NCBI GenBank assembly: GCA_963579025.1
Contig: CAUZFZ010000268.1
Span: 1 to 9,233, forward strand
DNA: 9,233 bases
From: CAUZFZ01 sp963579025
GTDB lineage: Bacteria > Planctomycetota > Planctomycetia > Planctomycetales > Planctomycetaceae
Direction of reading: 5' to 3'
A program made the translations under genes and the position numbers. Below, piece after piece: positions 1 through 5,850 of the stretch (the stretch's first letter is position 1; the number at the start of each line of letters is the position of its first letter). Below the pieces are notes generated by a model. It did not search any database, was not told where the DNA came from, and saw only the letters and a program-made list of their open reading frames with translations.

Positions 1-64
1 CAACAGCATCCTGTTTGAATTCGTCACTGAACGACCGACGTGGTCGCTTCGATTTCTTTGACAT
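1..64 (-). CDS. IS3-type transposase OrfA, N-terminal fragment
   Basis: This is the first 21 codons of a minus-strand gene that runs off the left edge. It starts with ATG at 64, preceded by a clear AGGAG ribosome site at about 72-76. The visible peptide starts MSKKSKRPRRSFSDEF and ends KQDAV. A basic start followed by F/Y-[ST]-x-E-F-K-x-[DE]-A-V is the hallmark of the helix-turn-helix OrfA subunit of IS3-family transposases. OrfA binds the element ends and is normally fused to the DDE-type OrfB by frameshifting; OrfB is not visible. The IS end should lie between 64 and about 150. A terminus ending in CA near 114, next to a GGAGTCCACCA stretch, is possible but unproven. The family call rests on this short motif only. 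Confidence 0.72.
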   Translation of the reverse strand, partial: MSKKSKRPRRSFSDEFKQDAV

Positions 65-369
65 AACGATCTCCTGAAAGGATTCTTTTCGATCCTCCCG
101 GAGTCCACCAGTCATGGGCTGCCGCAGGCTTGTAAAACGGTATTCACACAACGGCTGAAGAACTCGGGCATGCGTTGGAGCCCTGCCGCACCCGGACGAT
201 TCTCACACTACGCACGATCCTGCTGAGCCACAGTTGGAGCGCCACCTACGGGGCAACTCTGAGGGCCGCCTATCCCGCCGGACTGCGACCTTACGGAGAA
301 AACAGCTCCCACGCTGCAAAAACCGCCGCATAATCCGCGCCCCACAGAGACTGGACCCGTTACGGGTGG
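65..369. other. Gene-free stretch between left IS and first ORF
   Basis: The outer end of the left insertion sequence should lie here, probably before 150. I see no gene. A plus-strand frame open from 136 to 333 and two minus-strand frames have unnatural composition. A minus-strand string near 207-235 resembles a tRNA D-arm (TGGCTCAGCAGGAT), but no anticodon or T arm follows it. Confidence 0.4.
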
Positions 370-735
370 GTGACATGCGGCAACTCGCTTTCGGGTGAGA
401 CTCGGTTTGCCTATCGCATCGGCTCGTTCTTTCATGACGGACCGAATGGTCGACGGCGGGGTGTGATTCGCGAAGTTGCTCCGGAGCAGACGCCCGTGCC
501 GTTTCTGCAACAGCACACGCGTGATCAGTCCGAGAATCTATTCGCAACGCAGGCTGAGGAAGCTGATGACGACGGAGAAGCGGTAAGTCTGCCAACGATT
601 GTCGAAGTTCCGCGTTGGCTCGCCCGAATGGAAAGGGCTCTGACAACGGGCGGAGATCACGAGGACGAATCGTCGCCCCGAGAGATCCCACAGACACAGA
701 AGCCTGAGAGGAAGTCGCAACAGCGCCTCTTCTGA
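370..735 (+). CDS. Hypothetical acidic-tailed protein, start uncertain
   Basis: I do not recognise this protein of about 121 residues. The first half has a folded-domain look, with segments such as SLSGETRFAYRIGSFFHDGP and VIREVAPEQTPVPF. The second half is acidic and polar (QAEEADDDGEAV), then a helix-like piece (VPRWLARMERAL), then a charged tail rich in E, Q, K and R ending RLF. Of the overlapping frames here it has the most protein-like composition; the minus-strand frames are rich in R, S and C and look like shadows. The start is weak: GTG at 370 has no good ribosome site and the frame is open back to 334. It could be the 3' remnant of a longer gene cut by the nearby IS. It lies 151 bp upstream of the small gene at 887, in the same direction. 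Confidence 0.42.
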   Translation: MTCGNSLSGETRFAYRIGSFFHDGPNGRRRGVIREVAPEQTPVPFLQQHTRDQSENLFATQAEEADDDGEAVSLPTIVEVPRWLARMERALTTGGDHEDESSPREIPQTQKPERKSQQRLF

Positions 736-886
736 CTCTTCCTCCTGCAGTGCGAAACGGCACGGAACACCTTGCGCCGCGACAACACTTCCCGCAGGCT
801 GGTTCCGGTCAGTTTCAGACTGGCCGTGTGAACTGCCTGTGTGGCGGTTACAGCGAATCCGCGTTCTTTCAGAAAGGAGGGCAGTC

Positions 887-1141
887 ATGGCCCACCGCAA
901 ACCGGAAAAAGTCTTTCGTATTGGTTTCGTCTCCGCGTCCGTCTTCGCACGTGAGGTCGACACTGATGACGGGAAACGCACGGTCCGATCGGTCAACGTG
1001 CAGAAACGCTACACCGACGGCGACGAGGTGAAGTACGCGTCGTCTTTCGGGCTTGCGGAACTGCCGCAGGCGATCCGCGTTCTGCAGCTCGCTCAGCAGC
1101 ACGTCGAGGCACGCGAAGCCGAGATTGCATTGAACGACTGA
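887..1141 (+). CDS. Small conserved protein, copy 1 (GFVSASVF family)
   Basis: This is an 84-residue protein of unknown function. The start is fixed by a strong AGAAAGGAGG ribosome site at 871-880, seven bases before ATG. The order of parts is a short charged lead, a strand-like segment (VFRIGFVSASVF, about 9-20), a second (RTVRSVNVQKRY, about 31-42), a third (DEVKYASSF, about 46-54) and a long C-terminal helix (LPQAIRVLQLAQQHVE, about 58-73). A beta-beta-beta-alpha order resembles small single-strand nucleic-acid-binding folds such as PC4, but that is only a topological guess. The copy at 4450-4713 matches it at 61 of 75 aligned residues. A hairpin follows the stop. Short proteins of this kind occur in many bacteria as hypotheticals. 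Confidence 0.88.
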   Translation: MAHRKPEKVFRIGFVSASVFAREVDTDDGKRTVRSVNVQKRYTDGDEVKYASSFGLAELPQAIRVLQLAQQHVEAREAEIALND

Positions 1142-1149
1142 TTCGCTAT

Positions 1150-1178
1150 CCGACGAGCCGTCCCGTGCGGCTCGTCGG
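1150..1178 (+). terminator. Hairpin terminator after copy 1
   Basis: A perfect 11-bp stem (CCGACGAGCCG at 1150-1160 with CGGCTCGTCGG at 1168-1178) and a seven-base loop begin eight bases after the stop at 1141. No T-run follows, so it may be a weak terminator or a 3' stabilising hairpin. The second copy of the gene also has a hairpin at the same distance, and both genes share TGATTCGC at the stop codon. Confidence 0.6.
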
Positions 1179-1662
1179 AGTATCTGGCGCACATGGGGAC
1201 TTCAGTAGTACCAGCTTCGGCGATCGATTCGCGATCACCGGAGGCACGAGCGACCTTGTGGGCGAATCAGTTCGACTGCGCCCCGCAAATCCATGCCGGC
1301 GATCTTGTGAAGCAAATTGTTAGATGCTCGGGTGCCGGACCTCCGCGCGTAACGCGAATCGCCGCAACTCGCGGCGGTGTTGTCGACCGCCGCATCGAAC
1401 ATGAAGACGGAATCACGGCCGCGAGTTGCGAGAATTTGTGCTCATATTGACGACAGCCCGCTGGCCCGTGGCATGTAGCCAAACAACGTCGGTCGATCCG
1501 ACCGGGTGCAGTTTCGGGGTTTCCGTTCGTGAGGCCGGTCGCGATCACCACCGCGAGTTACGCTCCTCCAGTTGCACTCTGCGGACCGCCCACCCCTCTA
1601 CGAAATCGGGAGTCAGAGTAGTGCCCTATGGGCGCTAGTAGACGGTACGCCGCACACAAGGT
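1179..1662. other. Gene-poor stretch of about 480 bp
   Basis: No frame here has convincing protein composition on either strand. It lies between convergent genes (plus-strand 887-1141, minus-strand 1663-2124). It holds one hairpin repeat unit at 1371-1393 and a second small palindrome, CGGTCG-ATC-CGACCG, at 1490-1504. It also holds a GTTAGATGC string at 1319-1327 that resembles an integron attC end but has no partner. Confidence 0.5.
1343..1393 (+). repeat. Single hairpin repeat unit related to the 3521-3640 array
   Basis: The core at 1371-1393 folds into an 8-bp stem, GCGGCGGT with ACCGCCGC, around the loop GTTGTCG. Upstream, CCGCGCGTAAC at 1343-1353 exactly matches, in inverted orientation, GTTACGCGCGG at 3560-3570 in the array, at a similar distance from the core. 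The unit is therefore a dispersed copy of the same element on the other strand. Confidence 0.7.
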
Positions 1663-2124
1663 TCACACGTCGTCAATTCGTGATGTATTGCTTGGCGCGG
1701 CTGCGTCACTCGGACGCTCATCTGTTCGCGCCGACCGGACATCGGCCAGAAGTGAGTCGCAGTGAAGTCGCAACTCACTGACAGCCTCTGTACTTGACTC
1801 ATGCATCGGAGAATCCGGTGGCGAGTCCGTAGGGCAGTCCGTGAGTTCGCCGATCAGACCGCTGGCGACAGTGCCGACATAGTCAATCAATTCTTCGGCC
1901 TTATCCTGAAATAACAGCTTGGCTGCAAACTTCTGCAGTTGCCGGCATCGTCCCCGGAGTTTTTCAAGACGCGTCACGACAAGACCGGTGCCAAGGTCAA
2001 GGCAGGGTCCGAAACGAGCCAGAAGGGTGGCCGCTTCGAGGTGAAAGGCCAGCCCTTCGAGTTCCTGCAGCAACTGGACCTTCTGCTGAAACTCGACACC
2101 GGCACGAAAATCGCTGGCAACCAT
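1663..2124 (-). CDS. Soluble helical hypothetical protein, third gene of the minus operon
   Basis: I do not recognise this 153-residue protein. ATG at 2124 is chosen because CAGGAG sits eight bases upstream; an in-frame start six codons earlier has no such site. Residues 1 to about 95 look almost wholly helical and amphipathic (EFQQKVQLLQELEGLAFHLE; RLEKLRGRCRQLQKFAAKLL; KAEELIDYVGTVASGLIGEL), which fits a coiled-coil or helical bundle. The last 55 residues or so are rich in S, P, D and T and look disordered, ending SRIDDV. There is no signal peptide or membrane segment. It lies 29 bp after the two-helix membrane protein gene and is the last gene of the minus-strand set, so it may be a cytoplasmic partner of the two membrane proteins. 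That role is inferred from position only. Confidence 0.75.
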   Translation of the reverse strand: MVASDFRAGVEFQQKVQLLQELEGLAFHLEAATLLARFGPCLDLGTGLVVTRLEKLRGRCRQLQKFAAKLLFQDKAEELIDYVGTVASGLIGELTDCPTDSPPDSPMHESSTEAVSELRLHCDSLLADVRSARTDERPSDAAAPSNTSRIDDV

Positions 2125-2153
2125 GACGTGTTCTCCTGACAATCACCCACGTG

Positions 2154-2741
2154 TTACGCGGCACGAACCCACTCGTACGCATCCTCAAGCTCCTCGTTCT
2201 GGCGCTTCAGTCGTGGATGTTCCTTCTGAATGTACGCAAGGACGTTTTGAATCGATGCTTTCGCCTGAGCGAAGTCCGGATCATCATCCAGTTGCGCAAA
2301 CTTTGGCGATTGGGGAATACCTGATGAAAACGAAAGGAACGCACTACATGCTGTTTCCAGCCGCTTCCACATATCGGCATCGTCCAGACGTGCCTCGGTA
2401 CTGAACGCGTCGTGAGTCACAAGGGCAAGTCCGGCAGTCTCCAATGCGGCCTGTTTCAGTTCCGCAGGAGTTGCATTGCGTTGCAGTTCTAGAGACTTCA
2501 ACGACTGCGTAAGCTGGGCTAACCGGTCGTCAAGCGTTGCGCTGGTCTCCACGAGACGGGACGGTGAATCTGTGTCGAACACGCTACGGAGAGCGAGCAT
2601 GCCTATTATGACGACAACCAGCACGCTGCAGACTACGACAAACCTGCCAGCGGAACCGAGATGGACGGCGATGCCGATCAGCATCGCAAGACACCCGACC
2701 CCGATGATCAGTTCGGGCCAGCGTTGTTTCACAACAGCCAT
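2154..2741 (-). CDS. Two-helix membrane protein with cytoplasmic helical domain
   Basis: This is a 195-residue protein without a family I can name. ATG at 2741 has a GGAGGG ribosome site about seven bases upstream; the longer in-frame extension to 2831 would run into the previous gene. Two hydrophobic segments lie close together, about 11-30 (LIIGVGCLAMLIGIAVHLG) and 34-53 (FVVVCSVLVVVIIGMLALR), forming a membrane hairpin. The remaining 140 residues are soluble and helical. A heptad-like stretch (ATLDDRLAQLTQSLKSLELQ) comes first, then a central domain, and then a charged C-terminal helix (HPRLKRQNEELEDAYEWVR). It starts two bases after the stop of the four-helix protein gene, so the two are almost certainly cotranscribed. 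It could be a membrane-anchored sensor or scaffold, but no catalytic motif is visible. Confidence 0.8.
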   Translation of the reverse strand: MAVVKQRWPELIIGVGCLAMLIGIAVHLGSAGRFVVVCSVLVVVIIGMLALRSVFDTDSPSRLVETSATLDDRLAQLTQSLKSLELQRNATPAELKQAALETAGLALVTHDAFSTEARLDDADMWKRLETACSAFLSFSSGIPQSPKFAQLDDDPDFAQAKASIQNVLAYIQKEHPRLKRQNEELEDAYEWVRAA

Positions 2742-2743
2742 GA

Positions 2744-3184
2744 CTAACCCTCCGCCGCGACGAAGACCAGGACCAACATTAGAAAACCGACGAGGTTGGG
2801 AAGAATCAGTCCGGTTTCCGTCAGTTCCCATTTGCTATTAGGTGATCTGCGATGCCAGCCCTTGCGTCCCATCCAGACAGCAACAGACAGCAGCACAATG
2901 CACATGAGAGCGCACCAGCCGACGGCAGCCAGAACGGAATTTAGAACATCTTCGAGGTTCGCGTCCGCGACTTCAGCTCCGCGGATCGCAGCATTAATAA
3001 TAGCGCCGAACTGAAGCATGCATGCAGTCAATATCAGTTCGATCCCAACGGCCAAGTCCTCCGGTGCAAGTGACTGTTTCCGGCGGGCCGCCTTTGAGAT
3101 CACTTTGAACAAGAGGGCAAGGCCCGTGCACACGAGCGGAAATACGACACACTTGAATAATGGATGCTTGAAATACTCGATCAT
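2744..3184 (-). CDS. Four-helix integral membrane protein
   Basis: I do not recognise this 146-residue protein. It has four hydrophobic segments, at about 9-29 (LFKCVVFPLVCTGLALLFKV), 44-67 (LAVGIELILTACMLQFGAII), 80-106 (LNSVLAAVGWCALMCIVLLS) and 124-143 (LILPNLVGFLMLVLVFVAA). The loop between the first two is basic (KAARRKQ) and the loop after the third is too (GRKGWHRR), which by the positive-inside rule puts both in the cytoplasm. I see no transporter signature. The start ATG at 3184 has only a weak ribosome site (GGGTCAG). Its stop is two bases before the next start, giving a tight operon order of four-helix protein, two-helix protein, soluble protein. Confidence 0.8.
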   Translation of the reverse strand: MIEYFKHPLFKCVVFPLVCTGLALLFKVISKAARRKQSLAPEDLAVGIELILTACMLQFGAIINAAIRGAEVADANLEDVLNSVLAAVGWCALMCIVLLSVAVWMGRKGWHRRSPNSKWELTETGLILPNLVGFLMLVLVFVAAEG

Positions 3185-3197
3185 CGCACTGACCCGT

Positions 3198-3401
3198 TCA
3201 AGCAGAGAATCCTTGAGGGAGCGAACTGTATGGCAACATCGGATCAGATGTTGACGTCTCTTGATCGCAGGAGTTAACGCTGAAATTACCGGAGAATTGC
3301 GATAATTCGTCGCGACCGCCCACTGTGACGACTACGACTTCCGCACGCTCCTCCACGCCGTCACCCTGAGTGAGACATTCCGAACGAAGTAAACTCAGCA
3401 T
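3198..3401 (-). CDS. Possible small ORF ahead of the membrane operon
   Basis: A 67-codon frame ends 13 bp before the four-helix gene, in the same direction. Its middle (EERAEVVVVTVGGRDELSQF) is fairly protein-like, but the C-terminal third is rich in S, T and P, the ribosome site before ATG is poor, and a palindrome that looks regulatory sits inside it. It may equally be leader DNA for the operon. I list it because its position fits an operon gene. Confidence 0.22.
   Translation of the reverse strand: MLSLLRSECLTQGDGVEERAEVVVVTVGGRDELSQFSGNFSVNSCDQETSTSDPMLPYSSLPQGFSA
3234..3253. promoter_or_regulatory. Operator-like palindrome upstream of the membrane operon
   Basis: CAACATC (3234-3240) and GATGTTG (3247-3253) form a perfect 7-bp inverted repeat around GGATCA, about 50-70 bases upstream of the start at 3184. 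The spacing, with half-sites about one helical turn apart, suits a dimeric repressor. I could not identify clear -35 and -10 boxes next to it. Confidence 0.35.
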
Positions 3402-3520
3402 CGCAGCTCGGATGGCAACCTGCCTCCTAACGCGTGGATGCCCCCGTGGCCCGAAAGGCCCGAAGAGGATTGAGGACGATCAATCACGGCTCTCTAACTC
3501 GACGTGCAAACGATCGAACA

Positions 3521-3640
3521 GCCGGCGCGCGACAACGCCGGGTGCACGTTTTGATCGCGGTTACGCGCGGCGGGCGACAACGCCGAACGCAGTTTCCGAA
3601 GATGCGGTTTCGACGCGGCGGGCGACAACACCGCCGCAGT
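3521..3640 (-). repeat. Tandem array of three hairpin repeats (45-48 bp period)
   Basis: The motif GCGACAA recurs at 3529, 3574 and 3622, so the spacings are 45 and 48 bp. Each lies in the loop of a GC stem: CCGGCG/CGCCGG (3522-3541), CGGCG/CGCCG (3568-3585) and GCGGCGG/CCGCCGC (3615-3637). Flanks between cores are partly conserved too. Read on the minus strand the core contains GTTGTCGCCCGCC. The last unit starts directly after the stop codon of the DUF4259 gene at 3641, so on that transcript the array lies in the 3' region and could act as a terminator or stabiliser. A related single unit occurs at 1343-1393. Confidence 0.8.
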
Positions 3641-4207
3641 TCAGGCGACGTCTGGATCCGTTGTTTTCGCCGGAACGCATCGGCAACTCAGTTCGAATCC
3701 CGCCTCGCGTCCGTCTTCAAGGCGTAGGTGCAGAACACCGCAATCATCGAGCAGGCCGGTCCCAACGATGTCTTTCGTGGCAACGTCCCCGGCGCGCCCT
3801 CCGATGTCCACCACATCGTATAGTGCAAGCCCAAAACGCTCGGTCGCGATGTCGCCGATGACGTTTGCGACCGGATCGCCTGATCCAGTGATCAATGCGC
3901 GCAGCCGGCTGATCTCAACGAGAACAAGCTGATGAGTCGTCGGATTCGTGTAGAGCCCCGCCTCAATGGCGTTGCTCAGTCTGTCGACGGCCTGTGTGGC
4001 GAGTCGGCAGCGGTCGTCCCGATCGAAGCTACAGACGTCGGCGACGGCCAATAGCAAACTCGCCGCAGCGCGGACTTCATCGATCTGGTCGAACGGCAAA
4101 TTGAGACCAGCTTCGATCTGCTCGACAACTCTCGTCTTTTCAACGAATTGATCAAGCCAGTCGGCGGCGCCGTCATTTGCCCACGGTTGACTGCCCCAAT
4201 GGCCCAT
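3641..4207 (-). CDS. DUF4259 domain-containing protein
   Basis: This is a 188-residue protein starting MGHWGSQPWANDGAADWLDQ. The M-G-x-W-G-x-x-P-[FW]-x-N-D-x-A-x-D-W opening is the signature of DUF4259, a family of unknown function often found as a free-standing domain. Here it fills the N-terminal two thirds, which are largely helical (VRAAASLLLAVADV; RLATQAVDRLSNAIEAGLY; LVLVEISRLRALI). The C-terminal 60 residues or so (VGTGLLDDCGVLHLRLEDGR, then EAGFELSC) look like a beta-rich addition beyond the usual DUF4259 length. ATG at 4207 has an AGGATG ribosome site and encodes the conserved MGxWG start, so the start is secure. It stands alone on the minus strand, facing away from the plus-strand cluster, and its stop abuts a hairpin array. 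Confidence 0.88.
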   Translation of the reverse strand: MGHWGSQPWANDGAADWLDQFVEKTRVVEQIEAGLNLPFDQIDEVRAAASLLLAVADVCSFDRDDRCRLATQAVDRLSNAIEAGLYTNPTTHQLVLVEISRLRALITGSGDPVANVIGDIATERFGLALYDVVDIGGRAGDVATKDIVGTGLLDDCGVLHLRLEDGREAGFELSCRCVPAKTTDPDVA

Positions 4208-4390
4208 GCGGTCATCCTACAGGTGCATCTTGGTTGGCGCGAGATGATTGCGAAGATTCCGATGTACGAGGGTCGACGAAGCCGTCGCTGGTTGCACAGC
4301 ACTGGGCGGCTCATCGCATTGCGCGCCGGTCGCACGAAGTCTCCCGCTTTCTCATTGCGCCCTTCGGTGGACTGTGCCAGTCTCTGGGCA

Positions 4391-4426
4391 CTCTGCGGAT
4401 TCCCCGCAGAGCCAGCGAATCGCTGG
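4391..4426 (+). promoter_or_regulatory. Two back-to-back hairpins in the leader of copy 2
   Basis: CTCTGCGG/CCGCAGAG (4391-4398 and 4404-4411, five-base loop) is followed at once by CCAGCG/CGCTGG (4412-4417 and 4421-4426, three-base loop). Both are perfect. They end 14 bases before the GGAGG site (4440-4444) of the gene starting at 4450. They could attenuate transcription, mark the end of an upstream transcript or shape the leader. Confidence 0.4.
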
Positions 4427-4449
4427 TCTTATCCAACCGGAGGCACGTC

Positions 4450-4713
4450 ATGGCTCGCAGTTCGTCATCCAACTCTCCCGAAAAAGTGTTCCGCATTGGC
4501 TTCGTCTCGGCCTCGGTCTTCGCCAAGGAAATCGATTCAGACGGCAGCCCACGGACGATCCGCTCGGTCAACGTCCAGAAGCGGTACCGCGACGGGGACG
4601 AGGTGAAGTACACGTCGTCGTTCAACCTCAGCGAACTCCCGCAGGCGATCCGCGTCCTGCAGCTCGCGCAGCAGCACGTCGAGGCCTGCGAAGCCGGATT
4701 CACCCCGGAGTGA
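4450..4713 (+). CDS. Small conserved protein, copy 2 (GFVSASVF family)
   Basis: This 87-residue protein is the paralogue of 887-1141. The shared core begins PEKVFRIGFVSASVFA and includes RSVNVQKRY, DGDEVKY and LPQAIRVLQLAQQHVEA; differences cluster in the loop between strands 1 and 2 and at the C-terminus. Residues 1-10 are a serine-rich lead (MARSSSSNSP) unlike copy 1. GGAGG at 4440-4444 sets the start at ATG 4450. The third codon positions differ between copies while the protein is conserved, which suggests purifying selection rather than a recent duplication. It is followed by a hairpin and then by a same-strand series of small genes up to 6202. The function is unknown; the possible PC4-like nucleic-acid-binding topology suggested for copy 1 applies equally here. 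Confidence 0.9.
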   Translation: MARSSSSNSPEKVFRIGFVSASVFAKEIDSDGSPRTIRSVNVQKRYRDGDEVKYTSSFNLSELPQAIRVLQLAQQHVEACEAGFTPE

Positions 4714-4721
4714 TTCGCACC

Positions 4722-4749
4722 GCCGGCGGCCACCCTCACGGTCGCCGGC
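4722..4749 (+). terminator. Hairpin terminator after copy 2
   Basis: GCCGGCGGCC (4722-4731) pairs with GGTCGCCGGC (4740-4749) over 10 bp with one G-U pair and an eight-base loop, followed by ATTTCT. It starts eight bases after the stop at 4713, the same distance as in the first copy. Confidence 0.6.
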
Positions 4750-4772
4750 ATTTCTCCGAGTTCCCGTCCTGA

Positions 4773-4992
4773 CTTCTGAATCGCTCACTGCGACTCTCCG
4801 GCGAATCTGATGACGGCTTCCGTGCCCGGGCCGAACGCGTTGGTGTGATTGCCGGGACGCTGGTCGATGCCTGTCTGGCCAACCGGTGCATGCAGCAGTA
4901 CATCGCCGATGTCAGCCTGCCCGGCATCACCGAAGAGACCGTTCGGTGTTCGCCGACCATTCGCGCCGAGTACGAGCAGGCCATCGCAATCA
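4773..4992 (+). pseudogene. Orphan coding fragment without start or stop
   Basis: The frame beginning at 4773 after a TGA has strong coding character (mostly G/C third positions, natural composition): about 70 residues including RARAERVGVIAGTLVDACLA, MQQYIADVSLPGITEETVRC and TIRAEYEQAIAIRDQ. There is no credible start with a ribosome site, and past about 4992 the composition turns into nonsense while a different frame takes over. I do not recognise the source protein. The simplest reading is an internal piece of another gene, joined by recombination to the reductase-like fragment that follows. GTG at 4845 is the only candidate initiation codon. Confidence 0.45.
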
Positions 4993-5284
4993 GGGATCAA
5001 CGGTCTCCGGGCTCGTGCAGGCATGGGCCGTCGCGGTGTCTGCGGCTCTGCAGCGAGGCGTCGACTGGACAGACATTCGGTCCAAGTTTGTCGGGATGAC
5101 GTTTGAGCCGCGATCGCACGAAAACGACAGTATTGTCGATGCCATCGCCCGCAACGTGGACGCCATGCTGCTGGAACTCCGTATTCAGGTCGACGACCAG
5201 CGAGGACAACAGCACCTGCCGTTTGGTGAGGAAGAGAAATCAGACGAGTCCACTGGCGCCGACGGCGGGTCTGTGTCAGGCTGA
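4991..5284 (+). pseudogene. Ribonucleotide-reductase-like (TSCPD-type) C-terminal fragment
   Basis: The frame from about 4991 reads GSTVSGLVQAWAVAVSAALQ, then RGVDWTDIRSKFVGMTFEPR, then SIVDAIARNVDAMLLEL, with an acidic polar tail. The pattern G-S-T-[IV]-x-G-L, a helix, then ALQ-x-G-V and KF-x-x-M/T-x-FEP is the C-terminal part of B12-dependent ribonucleotide reductases and of the small stand-alone proteins derived from them. The usual N-terminal beta section is absent. Upstream codons in this frame (from an ATG at 4886) are rich in H and R and not protein-like, so the gene is truncated and joined to unrelated coding DNA near 4992. The start, if still translated, is unknown; GTG at 5012 is possible. 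Its stop is six bases before the YkgJ-like gene. Confidence 0.6.
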
Positions 5285-5290
5285 GACCTG

Positions 5291-5653
5291 ATGAACCACG
5301 AACTGCCAGTCGTCGATTCCTGTGATAACTGCGGAGCCTGCTGCCTCGAACAGGAATCGCCTCCGGGTTATGTCCTGCTGCTCAACTCTCCAGGGATTCG
5401 TGAAAACCCCGGCAAGTTCGGAGACGACGTCGAAAGACTTGAGTCAATTCCCAACGAAGCCGCCGCCGAGCTGCGTGATTATCTGGCCGCCCTTCTCGCC
5501 GGCGAACAGCGTTCTGATCCGGCGTGTATCTGGCTCAACAAAGCCACAATGCGATGCCGCTATCACGAACACAGACCGTCCATCTGCCGCGACTTCGAAA
5601 TCGGCTCAGCAGAGTGCATCGAGTGGCGCAGAGATTACCGCATCGACCCGTAG
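5291..5653 (+). CDS. YkgJ-family cysteine-cluster protein
   Basis: This is a 120-residue protein with the CxxCxxCC motif at residues 11-18 (CDNCGACC) and further cysteines at 79, 89, 99 and 109, the last ones in a RPSICRDFEIGSAEC context. This spacing is typical of the YkgJ/UPF0153-type zinc- or iron-cluster proteins (PF03692), which are cytoplasmic and of mostly unknown role. ATG at 5291 is six bases after the stop of the broken reductase-like gene, with only a weak ribosome site (CAGGCTGAG), so translation may be coupled to that upstream frame. All the cluster cysteines are present, so the gene appears intact although its neighbour is damaged. Confidence 0.88.
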   Translation: MNHELPVVDSCDNCGACCLEQESPPGYVLLLNSPGIRENPGKFGDDVERLESIPNEAAAELRDYLAALLAGEQRSDPACIWLNKATMRCRYHEHRPSICRDFEIGSAECIEWRRDYRIDP

Positions 5654-5718
5654 TCAATCGAACGCCAGTTCGCCTTGGCCACCCACGGCTTGAACTGACG
5701 CGCGACCTGTGCTGGGCG

Positions 5719-5808
5719 ATGACCAAAATCTCTTCCAATGTGATTGCGCTCACTGTGGAACTGCGGCAGTCTCAGGTGGTCATGCCAACGGGCAGGACCG
5801 CGCCCTGA
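5719..5808 (+). CDS. Possible 29-residue ORF or gene remnant
   Basis: A short frame, MTKISSNVIALTVELRQSQV continuing to GRTAP, has a helix-like, natural composition and lies between the YkgJ-like and zinc-ribbon genes on the same strand. There is no convincing ribosome site, and the codons just upstream in frame (ELTRDLCWA) also look coding, so it may be the tail of a decayed gene. Confidence 0.27.
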   Translation: MTKISSNVIALTVELRQSQVVMPTGRTAP

Positions 5809-5850
5809 GCGCGTTGCTCATTTCTCAGTTCAGGCAAGAGGGGCTCTCGA

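Noticed and set aside
203..763. Long minus-strand ORF (186 codons)
   Set aside because: The composition is rich in R, S, C and P with no domain-like pattern, there is no good ribosome site, and it overlaps a more protein-like plus-strand frame.
1319..1327. GTTAGATGC resembling an integron attC 3' end
   Set aside because: No matching RYYYAAC partner and no paired L sites lie at a suitable distance on either strand, and there is no IntI-type integrase in view. The right-hand integrase lacks a visible IntI-specific insert.
3521..3640. CRISPR array
   Set aside because: Only three imperfect units; the stems differ between units, the spacers are related in sequence, and no cas gene is present.
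3370..3861. Plus-strand ORF with repeated RRATTP motifs
   Set aside because: The repeats are the translation of the DNA hairpin array, and the ORF runs antisense through the well-supported DUF4259 gene.
4980..5005. Programmed ribosomal frameshift joining the two coding fragments
   Set aside because: There is no slippery heptamer and no clear downstream structure; the two halves do not look like one protein family.
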